NCBI GenBank assembly: GCA_030762895.1
Contig: CM061070.1
Location: 104,346,554 to 104,410,553 of the forward strand
DNA length: 64,000 bases
Direction: 5' to 3'
Source of the DNA: Sophora flavescens
Lineage: Eukaryota; Streptophyta; Magnoliopsida; Fabales; Fabaceae
Shown: positions 24,944 through 36,898 of the stretch, piece after piece
How the letters are laid out: each line of letters opens with the position of its first letter
Position numbering within the stretch: position 1 is the stretch's first letter
Position numbers and translations under genes: made by a program
The notes under the pieces: generated by a model
The model's input: the letters and a program-made list of their open reading frames with translations, nothing else
Databases searched by the model: none
What the model was told of the DNA's origin: nothing

Positions 24944-27900
24944 CTATTGCTCTGGCAATTTGTCCTTCAAATATTGCAGGACAGCTTTAGTTCCTTTATC
25001 CAAGACAGTCCTCCGAATGCTGAAACGGATGAAGAAAAATTATTAGAAAAAGACAAACATGATAGGTAAGACACTAATCTTCCGGAGTATTGTTAGGCAC
25101 CTAAACGGAGATGCCTCCCAATAATATTTTTGCCATACACATGAATCGAAAGATTGAATTTAGAACCACATGTTTAAGGGACCCAAACCCATTCCACTTG
25201 GACGAACAGACAATGGTTGACCCATCCTCTAAATAAAACACCAAATATAAATTAGAACTTATTTTGCTCCATCCCCGCTCTGGCAATGGCATGTCTATCA
25301 AAGCTACCATATAATATGTTTTCGTAAAATTTATCCGACAATAGGCTAAATAAATGGACAAACTGCCATTGGATTTTTTTCCCCTTTCTCCTAGGCATGT
25401 GATTGTCAATATAAACCCCCTGGCCGAGAGTTGCTGCTCTAATTAACATCCAAAAAAACACATTCTCTAACAAACGAGACTGAAGAGAAGCAAAAAATTA
25501 CTGCCACTGAAACATTTCGTCAATCAAGGTTATCAGTTCAATTTGTTAGAACGGATTGCATTCTATAAGTTGTTGGAGTGCGGTTGGTCAAGGATAAAAT
25601 CTTTTCTTTTCAACTATTCAGGTAGTAACACAATGCTACAATAGTATAATAAAATTGGTGACAAAGAAGCATTGAGGCTCCATCCACTTCAAGGAGTACA
25701 GAGTTGACAATGCTAGTGTTAGAAGAAAGGAGGGATAACTTCAAAAATATACTTGACGGTAATATTTTCAGTTAATCTTTCCCCATTTGAAAACAAGCTA
25801 ACCCTCAAGCACAAATATAATTATTTAACAAAGATGTAAAACCTATTTATTATAGAATCCAAATGATTGTCAAATAAGTTCTCCATCTTGAGAAAGAACA
25901 AGAAAAGGTCAGGGCAGGAGGGAGGTACCTTCTGAGTGGATTCCCACCTAGTCTCAATACCTGAAGGTTTGGTTCCAGCAAACCCTGATAAAATAAATTT
26001 ATCAAAATAATGCAATGAATCAAGTCTGGAAAAACAAGCAATGGGTTTCAAAAATGCAGATGATCAAAATGATGACACGGGGACTTGGTCAAAAAAATAA
26101 GTGGTGCTATACCTCATTCTTTTCTTTTCCTGACATTTTTACATGCCCAAAACTGAGAGGTATAGCACCACTTATTTCTCGAGTTTAAGTTTATAGAAAC
26201 CTTATCACCGTGATAAATAAATTAAATTAAATTCGACAAGATGAACAAGCCTATCCTCTTTTGGGAGAGGGGGCAGTGTTTGTTTCTCACCAGCTCAGGT
26301 GGAAGGGCTGAGATGTTGTTATCAGATACGTCCAGCTCCGTGAGAGAAGTGAGATATTTTAACCCCTAAAAGCAAGTTCATAGGTACAAGAAAATGAAGC
26401 AAGATCAATAGCAAAGTTTACTATTTTTTTAACAGGTCATTGTGTCTATTAGACAAGTTTTATGAGATGTGTGTGTAGAGCATGTGATTTTATGAACATG
26501 TAGCTGAAAAAAAACATTGTCTAGTGTAGAAAATAACATGGAATGAAGAATATTTTCGCATGAAAAAACCCAAGAAACTGGCAAGCCATTATTCAAAGTT
26601 AAGAGAAAAATTAGCGGACACTAACTTAAAGCTACTGTCGAAGCCAAATAAAGACAAGAATAATTTATAAACTTTGCTAAGATCTGAATCAAATCAAAGA
26701 GGCAAATATACAAATTGCTGGAACCTAAAGTTATAGTCATTGTCAAACCAATATGCAGTTCCAATACAAAGTTCAAGGATATTATCATAATTTTTCACAA
26801 AACCTGAATCAAAAAGAGGCATATACAAAAGCCTAATTCCAATTTTCTAGCCAAACAAAAAAATTTGTTACCACTGGAATTGATTGAAGGGAATTCTGAC
26901 TCAAGTCAAGGATCCGTAGTTGATGCAACCTCAATATATCTGATGGGACTTCACTGAGCCGCATTCTTCTGTTATGTTGTGATGTGAAAGTTAAGCACAA
27001 GCTCCCAAGAATATAAAGGGATATGAAAGTTAAATCTCTGTGTATGTGAGTGATAGTGTCTTCTCACACATGTTATAGCTTTCAACTAACCAACCTCAGG
27101 TAAAGCTCTTGCAGGTATGGCAAACTAGAAAATGCAGGACCATCTAATAATGAAGCTGCATTACCACTTAGATCCAGTATCTGAAGCTTAGGCACCGCTT
27201 CAAAACCATCTGAAGGTATCTATTATTTACATGACAGATAAGAACAGTCATACCACACTTCTGATTGGAATTTATATCACGGAATAAATCATGTACACAA
27301 AATTTATATTACGGCTAGAATTTCTGCACAAAAATTTACGGTATGTACTCTGAGAAGAAAATGTTTTTCATTACATATAGTAGATTATATGGCATTTATA
27401 AAAAAAGAAAATAAAATCTAACCTCGCGAAGTTCCTGGAAGTACTAACAAGTAACAACTAACATTTGGAAAGAAGAGAGGAGGAGGGGGGGACTGGTTGG
27501 GAGATAGGAGTTACGACTCACTGGCACACAGCTAGAAAGAAACTTTCAACTCGTCAATGATATTTCAATGATATATATATATAAAGGAATTGAAATATGT
27601 CCTGTCTTTTTGTTCAATCCATCTTCAGACAATTGTTCCATACTAACAGCAATGGCCACCAATGGAAAAGAAAAAGGAAATACTTTCATGGATTTTACGA
27701 TTAGAAAACCATACTGATTAATTATAAAGTATTATTTCCTGAAATGGTTCCACATACATGTTATCATTATTCATTTTACAAGAAGAGAACAGAGAAAAGC
27801 ACCCAAATATTACTCATTACCTGTCTGAGGGGATTGTTGTCCAGCTTCAAACATGAAAGACTTGAAAGGGATTTAAGAACTGAACCTGGCCAGTCTTTAA

Positions 27901-30900
27901 TTTGATTCTTAGATAAAATCAATGTCTGGAAAGTGCAAAACATACAAATTAATTAATAGAAGAGTTTCAGACCTGCAGAAGATAAACTAATGACCAGTAT
28001 ATCTAAGTACTCTTTCCCAGCCTCAAACCATCAATAAATTATTTACAATTTAGTGCATGGAACATACTATCATCAACAGATGCATAAATTGCTTTGAGCA
28101 TGAATCTTCATGAAAGACAATACAAAAGGGTTTACCATACAAAAATTATTTTACTCCATACATATTTCCATCTTATGCTTTAGGGGGAAATTAAGATCAT
28201 TAACATTATTCTTGTTGTAAAACATTAGTGTAAGCACAAAAACTGGCACAAATAGAAGTGACAGAAAAAGATGTACACAAATGATATGATATATAGCACA
28301 ACGACAAAAAATATGAAAGATGTTAGAATATCTGAAAAATTTCTCTAATATCTTTATCACATCTTAGAATATTTTAGAGTACCCCGGATGATTGCTCAAG
28401 ATTTATGTCCTGTTTATATTCCTGGATATGTTTCCTTATTTAATTAGGATTAGGTTCTATTATTAGTATAAATAGGACTAGTAGGTAATCTTTAGTATCA
28501 CATTATAATCATCTTGTCACATCAGATTAATATCAATCTCATTATTTTGAATCTATACTCTCTCTTTTCCTCCTACCATACTTAAAAGTTAAAACCCTCC
28601 AAGTCAACATTATCATAGCAGTATCATCCTCTGTGACTTGTCCCAACAATATTCTGCTGCCGAGTTCCCTAAACTGTAGAACTTGGATTAGCCACTGTTG
28701 GAAATAGCAACATTCAAGTCTGCTGGAAATAGAAACATTTAAATCTTAGGTTCAGGTATCTTTAGATTCATGTACAGTGATTTATTTCATTCATTTACTT
28801 AGGGAATATAGGGAGCTTCACTAGCATTTATTTTCCTTGTAATCATAACATGTAAATTGATTATGGAGTGTATATAAATACAAGATCTGCTGAGTTCTAA
28901 TCACTCAAGCACATTCAGAAAAATTCTACTTTCTTATTTTCACAGCCACCTCTAAAGGTTTGTATTCCTTCACAGATCGCAGGTGAAAGGGTGGGTGATC
29001 TTGGATACAAATGTATTTGAGACAATGAAGAATATAAAACATACTGATTAAACTGCAAAATTGTAATTCAAAACCAATCCACAGGGTCCTCAATTTCACA
29101 GAAACACCTCTTTTTTTAGCCTTAATATGGTGTTTTAAAAGACTCAAAGCGGTTATCTCATTACAGTCAATCAACATGCGGTCTCAGATTCTTGTTTATG
29201 AGGGACTCATTAAAATCATGAGTGTCCATTCTTACCAGGTTATCCACAATATTGTCTTAACTTGTAATAGCATCTTACAGGAAATACAATCAAACGAGAA
29301 AGTTTAACCTGGAGGGAAACACAAGAAGAAAGTTCAACTGGCAACTCCTGGATGGAGTTTTTGGCAAGATCAAGTTTTATGACCTCCCCTGATTCCCATA
29401 CTTCAGATGGAACAACATTCAACCCCAGCCCTTCCATAGAAAGTTCCTGACCACAATTCAAAAACAGAATTGCAATTGGTGAAATTAATTTCTGGCTAAA
29501 TTCAGATGGCATGCTTTGCTGCATTTGTCTTGTTCTAAGTTTTTGTTTCTCCTTGTATTTTTGGGTGTCGTTTTTTTAGTTCTTGAGGATTTATCCTCTT
29601 GCGTTTGTACCATTCTCTTCTATCTTAATAAATTCTTTTATCAAAAAAAGAAAGAAAAAAAACCACAAAAGAATACATACACACGAGTTCAATGGTAAGA
29701 ATGTGTAATTTCAAGTAATTACTTGGCAGTAGTATTACAGTATATGCAGTTTTACATAGCGGCATTCTGATCCCACTGAAGCAACTAATGTACACAGGGA
29801 TTCTGAGTTACTGACACAGTAAATCATACACGCAATCAAAAAGACAGCTAAGCAATCAATGGAAGGAATATTTTCCTTTTCAAAAGATGGAATACCTTCG
29901 AAGTGATAGACAAACGGGTAGCCATTGCAATTACCTCCTCTTTTGCTGGGGTTATAGCTTCCGAATCTGCAGAAAAATTTAAAAATAGTATTCCTAAAAT
30001 ATGTAACAGACTCAAGCTTAAGTTATAAGGTACTAACATTGTAACATTGACATACCTTCGCCTTCAGAAAGTCTACTTCGGAGAAATTTCAGTAATGCTG
30101 GTGTCGGTCCAGAGACTAATGAACTGGCCAGAAAAGGCATAAGTAGAAAATACTAATAAATATAAATGTTGACCACAGAAAGGACCAAGCCATTCCCTGT
30201 ACCTTCTAAGAGTCCGCAAAGGATTTCCAGCGAGTAGAAGTTTCCTCAACGTAGTCATCTTGCCTGAATAAGATAAAATACAAAGCTATCTATTTTTTCA
30301 TTCATGTAAAAGTATTCCCATATTACTTTTTAATTGCTTCAGCACATAAATAGTATCACTTTAGGTTGAGATGTGCTATGGATCTTTGACTAAATGTTCA
30401 GGGATAAGATATTATTTGACATAGTGCAAGATTCCTTCAGGTAATGGTATCCTTTGACTAGATTAAATTACCGACAGATTACCCAAAGACACTTAAAGAG
30501 ACCATAAAATTGGTTAGCACTCTCTTGACAACTCTGTGAATCTTGGGTACAAAATTCCTCTATCTGGTTTTAAAAACATGACTTATTCAATGAAAAGAGT
30601 TTCTTGAGAAGAGATTCAACAATGTCAGTGAAGATAACTATTTATGTTGTGAAGAATAATTCATGCCAAGACACAAATGCTAGCTCCCAAAATTATTGCC
30701 TATATAGAACTCTTTTATCACAGGGAATGTTGCCTTGTCTTTACAATTTTATCACTTATCACCGTCTATGCAATTCTTTTAGATACTGAAATTAGTATAT
30801 AGAGTAACTACCTGCTTGTTGAGGTAGAAAATTGTATTCCATTACGAAGTAAAGACACTGACACAAACACGGACAAGGGGACACACCAAAATCTAAAAAT

Positions 30901-33900
30901 TGCCTGTGTGATTGAAAATTTAAAGAAAAAGATTCATAATTCATAGTATATATATATGGTTTGGGCTAAGGTGCACCACCCACTGCACTACCCATGTGGC
31001 AAATTTTGGACCAATCAAATGGCCACATGGGTTGGTCAAAATTTCAAAGTTTGCCCATGTATTTGTACTGTAGGCCAATAATATAAATACAGTATATTGT
31101 ATTGTAGTATATATACTTTTTGTATTTGCATTTTTTGTCCATAATAAAATTAGTTTTTTTATATATCCAACAAAAAAAATTGTTGCTTCAAGAATCAAGA
31201 TATACAATATCTTAATACATAAGAGCTAGTATTAGCTGCCTAGTGAGCCTCTCCCAGAAGACGTCAAGCATACTATTGACATTTTCCAAATAATCTCCTA
31301 AACCAAATTGTTCAAATAGAACTAGCTATATACAAAGACAAGTACATGTACAACCAAAAAAAAATTAACTAGAGCGAATATCTAGAGATGAACTTCATTT
31401 TGCTCTCTACCATTGGCACGATGGTGGCATCATGGCTTAGTCGCAAATGGAGGTAGATGGCAAGATGGCAGAGGGTGGCCTCATAGTGGAACGAAATGCT
31501 GGAATCTTTACAGGGCGATGGTTGTCTCTTGAGCTTATTTGGGATATAGTATCTTTTCTAGCTTCTTTGTGGTGCTCTGCTTTTTAGGGGGATGTCGCTG
31601 ACAGATCTGCGGAGAGTTTGGCATGCTTTATTGCATGTTTCTTGTTTCTCCTTGTATGTTTCAGTTGTCGTTTTTTTAGTTATTGAGGATTTTTTATCCT
31701 CTTGTAGTTGTACTACTCTCTTCTCTCTTAATAAACTCAAATATTATCCAAACAAAAAGAAAAAGAAAAAGAAAAAACATTGTGGTATGGCTAAGGTAAG
31801 TGGGTAACTGAGTAATTGGACTGGGATATAGGTTGTTGGTAAATGGAAATATCAGTGCTTCTTACTTTTTTATTTTAATTGATAATTGACAATTTTTAAA
31901 AATTGGACGTGTCCTGCGGTGTCCCCTCCATGTTCGAGCAAGGAAAATATTTCTCTAATAGTACACATGTGTAACACACAGACACGGCTCCAAAATGGTA
32001 TGTCCCTGCTTAATAATATTTTCTTTAGAAACTCATATAGTGTATACTGTTCCTTTAGTTACATAAATTGTTTTCTTTCAAAAATATGGTAGAGCAGACC
32101 TATCGTAAGTACCAAAATGTGCTGACCTTACCCATTTCAGGGGGTAACCCGCTCAATGAGTTATTTGAAAGATCCAAGACTGAAAGACTCAATTTGCATG
32201 CCTGTACTGGAAAATCCTTCAGCTGTGATTAGACAAAATCAATAAGCAATTGAATTAATAATCTACCGCTAAGGGAGAAGAGAACAAAAGCATGAGAAGA
32301 CACAAATGCCAATTCGCTTATATTGCCACTATTTCAACAACATTACATGAACAACAGATATTTTCTGACATAATAGAAGTAGATACAAACAAATAATTTC
32401 AGTCCTAGCTACCTGGTTAGAGTGAAGATCTAAAGTCCCAAGACGAGAAAGGGCCGCAATCTCCACAGGTATTGTAGAAAGATTGTTATTCCTAGAATGA
32501 GTAAAAAAAGGGTACAATTTGTATCAGAATTGAAGAAGTTTTAAGTAAAAGACAACCAAATGCATAGTATGCTTTTAATAATATGGAGACATGCATCGGA
32601 ATAAGTTAGAATTTGACCCCAAATATAACTCTGCAAGTGAATGACAATCCATGATTGATGAAGGGATTGATGAGATTCCTGCACATAACACACATACAAA
32701 TTATGAAAAGGGAGAAACAAAAAAGTTGACCATTTATTTAAAGAACTCACTGTTCTGATGGAGGTCAAGACGAATTAGACGTGAAAGGCCTCCAATGCTC
32801 ACTGGTATGCCATTCAGTAAATTTTTTGCTGCAGCAGTGGTAACAATGGAAACAAGTGTACCAAATCAAACGATTTACAAGTACGAATGAAATTATTAAT
32901 TGATTTCATATATGTGTATTTAGAGAATAAATGTCATTACATGCATTAAATTCAGTAAGCACAGTCCATGATGCAACGAGATTTTCAGATATCTCTGTTA
33001 GCTTGTTTCCCTGGCAAAGACAAAAAAATATATCAAGAGAGCACTGGTTAATAAAACCATAACTTCTCCAAGATCTAAGGAGATGTTTGTGGTCAATTAA
33101 TATTTAATATACCAAATTCTGCTACTAGTTACTACCTCCATATCTAGCTTAGACAATTTGGAACAATTAGCTAAATCTTCTGGCAAGCTTGAAATAAGAT
33201 TGTTTGATCCCTGGAAAGAAAGTATCATAAGCCCCATTTCATCAAAGAGCGTGTATATGACCATATGAATACGCACCAAAATTGGTAAAATTTTATTGAG
33301 ATTTTCAGTTCAATTGCAAAGGCAGGTAGAGTCTAGAAGTAAAACCCCACAGCCCCCCATTTAAAGTAAGCACAATCATCATCACTAGATTTATGTATCT
33401 TCTAAAACTAAAGCAGGGACCAAGGAGATCAAAATATAGAATAAAAAAGGCAAAACACAAATCTATTTGCTAAAATTCCCACACATTTGTTTAACATTGG
33501 GGTTGTAAGAAATTAATATATATCTGGTGATGCTTATCAAGACCATCCAGAAAAGTCAGTGTCACAAGATGAACAATATCATTGTCCCACCAAATGTGAA
33601 AGTCTAGACTCAAGAGGCAATTTTAGCTGAAAATAAAAGATGATTGATAGTCTGCACTTCATCAACTTAAGCACATACATGTAATGATACAGAAACAGGT
33701 TCAGTTCGGTGAGAGCTTTCTTGTATTTTTAATAAAACCACCAGACTTTGTGATCTATAGAAAATGTATTGCACATTATGAAGAGGAGAGAATAAACTTC
33801 AGAAATGGCAGAGTAATTTATATGTCAAAAGGTTGAAGGTTGAACTCACAATAATCACAAACATAATTAGAGCAAACCATCTTTCATGTCAGATAAGAAG

Positions 33901-35657
33901 CATAAGCCAACCACTGAACTAAGATCTACCCAGGCAGTTTAACCGAGACAAGGCATTACCTTCAAGTCTGACAATTCTAAGCATCTGCCAAGTGAGCTTG
34001 GAAGTTCCTTGAGCTGATTGTTTGAACAATCAAGCCTAAAAGCATCATGCAAAAGCTTAATGATTTGCACAAACAGAGAGTACACAGGGAAACAAAAAAA
34101 TGCCATCTTTCTCATTTCTGCCTAAGGAAAATGAAAATGGAATTGAATACTGCATACTTAACAAGCGATGCAGCTGATCCAATTTCCTCTGGTATTTTAT
34201 GTATCAAATTGAACGAAACATCCAATAACTTCAACTGAGGTAGCCTGTCAATCAGCAACAATAATGAAAATCCAGCACATAATTTGAAAATTACACTGTT
34301 ATACAAGTTTGAATTAGCTTAAATTTTAGGGAAACCACACTTTTTTTTCCCTCAAAAGCTCTCAGTGAGATTTTGATCATAAGCTATTTTGAACCCAAAA
34401 TAAGCTAATCCAAACAAACACACAAATGTGCATAATTTAAATGCTAAAAAAATAACTCACTCTCCTATTGAAGCCGGGAGCTGGGAAAGGCTGTTGTGGC
34501 TAAGATTCAATACAGCAAGAAAAGACAAGTTTTTAATATCTTCCTTTAATGACTCAATATTATTATGAGCCAAAACGAGCTTTTGAAGCTCCACAGCCTG
34601 TAATGTAACCACGTATCATAAACTAATTGCATAATTAACATTTAAAAAAAATTCACATAGCATCCAAATCTATTATAAAGTATAGGAGAAATCAGACTTG
34701 TCCTGACATTTGATTTAATTACACCTGAAACCCCTTTTATTCCAGAAATTATAACAACCTCCCTTAAGATTTATATTGCAAGGAAGTAAATACAATAATA
34801 TCATAACCTTCAATCACCGTAAGGGTAAGTTGGAGTAATCTGAAACAAGCGACTAGTAATGGTGTTTGGGCAAACAACTTAATTAAGCACTTATTCAATA
34901 AACTTTTTTAAAAAATTAAGCTAAAAATAACTTATTTTCATAAGCTTCTCTAATAAGCATTGAAATAAGTTTTTAAAAAAAAGCTTATAGGAAAGTCATA
35001 AGCTATTTTTATAAGCTATTTCGCAAGTTTATTTTCACAAGTTGTTCTCATAAGCCAAAACAAGCTCTCCGTAAGCTCATCTAAACCCACTTTGGATGCG
35101 TTTGGGCAAATATATTAATTAAGCGTTTATTCGATAAGTTTTTTTCAAATAAGCTAAAAACAACTTATTTTCATAAACTTGTTTGACAAGCTTATTGCAA
35201 TAAGCTAAAATGAGCTTATATGAAGATCATAAATTATTTTCATAAACCATTTACATAACTTAATTTTCATAAGCTCAAGTAAGCTATCTATGACTTCTTC
35301 CAAACGCACTCGTTTAAGTGTTAATTAAGCCAAACCTCAAGCGAAGTGAGTGCAATTTCTCCTAAACTATAATCAAATGAAGAGAGATGAAGGTAGAGTA
35401 GAGTAGAGTACCTCCCACCACTTATCCTCCCCGCCTAGCCCCTCCAGATTCCGATATACCTCATCTGGAACGTGACTGAAATAGTGGAAACACAAGAACA
35501 GTGCAATCAATGAGTGAATCAACAGAAAGAAAAAGAAGAGAACGTCAACTTGTAGAAGAAAGAAATGGATCAGTGAGTGAGGAGTAGTTTGCCTAAGGGA
35601 GCGATTGGAGAGGTTGAGAGAGCCAGAGGCTCTGGCAGCTTTCAGCACCCGATCCAT
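24944..35657 (-). CDS. Leucine-rich-repeat protein, LRRC40/PIRL-like, complete
   Basis: Intracellular LRR protein related to LRRC40 and plant PIRLs, probably a protein-interaction scaffold; its partners are unknown. About 21 exons are recognised: 35593-35657, 35412-35475, and roughly 34460-34599, 34158-34244, 33960-34035, 33136-33211, 32940-33011, 32765-32827, 32610-32680, 32412-32491, 32127-32219, 30200-30260, 30055-30119, 29896-29966, 29309-29446, 27828-27925, 27105-27221, 26878-26967, 26290-26365, 25926-25985 and 24944-25020. Start MDRVLKAARASGSLNLSNRS; end LQYLKDKLPEQ followed by TAG. LRR cores include LPQLKLLDVSFN, LGTLDLHSNQ and LQILDLSGN. There is no signal peptide or transmembrane segment. 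Intron 1 appears to use a GC donor. No inactivating change was seen in the exons read. Confidence 0.87.
26095..26177. repeat. Perfect 21-bp inverted repeat (hairpin) in LRR-gene intron
   Basis: AAATAAGTGGTGCTATACCT (26095-26114, plus C at 26115) is exactly complementary to 26157-26177, with a 41-base pyrimidine-rich loop. It lies between the exons at 26290 and 25926. It could be a very short MITE or a small-RNA-type hairpin. Confidence 0.8.
27590..27800. repeat. Copy of the glucosidase 3'-flank sequence, inverted
   Basis: Parts of this LRR-gene intron match, in reverse orientation, the 3' flanks of both glucosidase copies (about 8200-8350 and 16030-16260). Shared phrases include AAAGTATTATTTCCTGAAAT, GGTTCCACATACATGTT and ATTCATTTTACAAGAA. 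It is closer to copy 2 than copy 1. The sequence is probably a dispersed element of unknown class. Confidence 0.65.
28320..28650 (+). repeat. Probable Copia-type LTR fragment
   Basis: Starts TGTTAGAATATC and contains a TATA-like AGTATAAATAGGAC near 28468, followed by a CT-rich leader. The downstream AGCAGTATCATCCTCTGTGA loosely resembles the primer-site and leader region of Copia elements. No target duplication was found, so the end is uncertain. Confidence 0.4.
28696..28944 (+). mobile_element. 249-bp solo LTR in LRR-gene intron
   Basis: Starts TGTTGGAAATAGC, ends TATTTTCACA, and is flanked by identical 5-bp GCCAC at 28691-28695 and 28945-28949. TATATAAATACAAGATC near 28870 is a good TATA box in plus orientation. 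Confidence 0.85.
29500..29665 (+). mobile_element. 5'-truncated LINE 3' tail
   Basis: T-rich 3' UTR-like sequence with TTGTTTCTCCTTGTAT, GTCGTTTTTTTAGTT and CTTAATAAATTC, ending in an A-rich tail with GAAAG interruptions. It closely resembles the tail at 31590-31777, which fits two separate insertions of one L1-type LINE family. Confidence 0.6.
31400..31777 (+). mobile_element. Second 5'-truncated LINE 3' tail
   Basis: Shares TTGTTTCTCCTTGTAT, GTTGTCGTTTTTTTAGTT and CTCTTCTCTCTTAATAAA with the tail at 29500-29665 and ends in AAAAAGAAAAAG repeats. It reaches further upstream than the other copy. It lies in an LRR-gene intron, opposite to the gene. Confidence 0.6.
34858..35320. repeat. Two adjacent copies of the AAGCTTAT repeat family
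   Basis: Copies at about 34858-35090 and 35096-35320 both begin GTTTGGGCAAA followed by TTAATTAAGC and run through TAAGCTATTTT/CATAAGCTT motifs. They are related in inverse orientation to 2395-2630. Placed in the intron between LRR-gene exons 2 and 3. Confidence 0.6.
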
Positions 35658-36186
35658 GGCAGTTTATTCAGATCAAATCAGATCGGAGATCATGCAATGG
35701 TGTTCAACCACTCCACCTCCTCCGCACCATAAATTTAAGACTAGGGTCACCTCCGCAATGGAATTGAATAGAAAATAAATATAATGAAGCGGAGGAATGA
35801 AATGAAATCTTTATTTTATTTCTTTATTTGAATATTTTATGATAAAATGAAATAAATCAAATCTCTGGTTTCATTGATTGTGAAATTGACTTAATGAAAT
35901 GTATTATAACTTTTTTATGTTTATATATTATCCCTGTTTTATAAATATTAATATTTATTTATTATATCTTTAATAAAAATAAGATAATTATTTACTAATA
36001 TTTTAGTAATGATAACAAAACACATGAATCCACGTTACATGTTACTATCAATATCAAATTATTATTTTCGGAAATTGTCAACTATTTACTCATGTAATTT
36101 TTGTACAGTTATCAGACACATTGATATTAATTTTACAGCGATTGCGTCCAACGTATAAATATATTGCTTCCAAATTGTACACGCAA
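35658..36186. other. Upstream region of the LRR gene
   Basis: Presumed 5' UTR and promoter of the minus-strand LRR gene. There is a CT/CACC-rich patch just above the start, then very AT-rich DNA. No further gene or clear element. Confidence 0.45.
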
Positions 36187-36194
36187 CTCACAAG

Positions 36195-36800
36195 TAGAGG
36201 TGGGTATTTGGACTGGTCCCATGGACAAATCAGATTAAACCCCGCTGATCCATGTGAACTTGACACCCTAAAATGCGAGTCCAAAAAAATGCGGGCTTTT
36301 GAGTCCGGTCCGTTTAGCTCTGCGGGCTTAACGGACTCGGTCATGGATTCATGGACCGTCCATGACCCCGATCTGTTTAAAAAAAAAAAAAAAAAAAAAG
36401 GCATGTTGGCCAAAAATCGGCCCATCTCACTTATACACTCACCCTTGTCACTCGTGTGAGCTCGCAGGTCTCGATTGTTATAGCCATTATTTCATTCGGA
36501 CTTCGATAATTATATTTGATGTCTTGCTGTTTTTGATGTTTGCTCCTTGGCGCTGGGCGCTGGCTCCTGGCGCTGGGCGTACTTGCACAAAATAAATTCT
36601 CGTGAGGCGAGATAAATTTCGCGACGCGAAAGTGTAAAGTCCGCGGACAGTCCGTTTAGTCCGCGGACTATGCGGACTGGACTTGGACTCTATTTTTCAG
36701 AGTCCATTTTAAATGCGGACTATAAAGTCCGGTCCGTTTAAATGCGGACTTATGCGGACCGGACTTAAACGGACCGGACTAGTCCGTTTACCCACCTCTA
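36195..36800. mobile_element. 606-bp nonautonomous hAT-type element
   Basis: Termini TAGAGGTGGGTA are identical at both ends in inverted orientation, and the match resumes with GGACT. The element is flanked by the identical 8-bp CTCACAAG at 36187-36194 and 36801-36808, the hAT target length. The interior is rich in GCGGACT/AGTCCG repeats, especially 36640-36790, and has a 20-bp A run. There is no transposase, so it depends on an autonomous relative. Confidence 0.9.
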
Positions 36801-36898
36801 CTCACAAGCATGTAGGTGACCACACCTGTAGTTTAACTATTAGTTTCTGATATGCCTAAAAGCATTAGTCTACGGTGGCTTTTTTTTTTTTTAAATCT

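Noticed and set aside
30957..31050. Inverted repeat CCATGTGGC / GCCACATGG in LRR intron
   Set aside because: Arms are short and no flanking duplication is visible; not enough to call an element.
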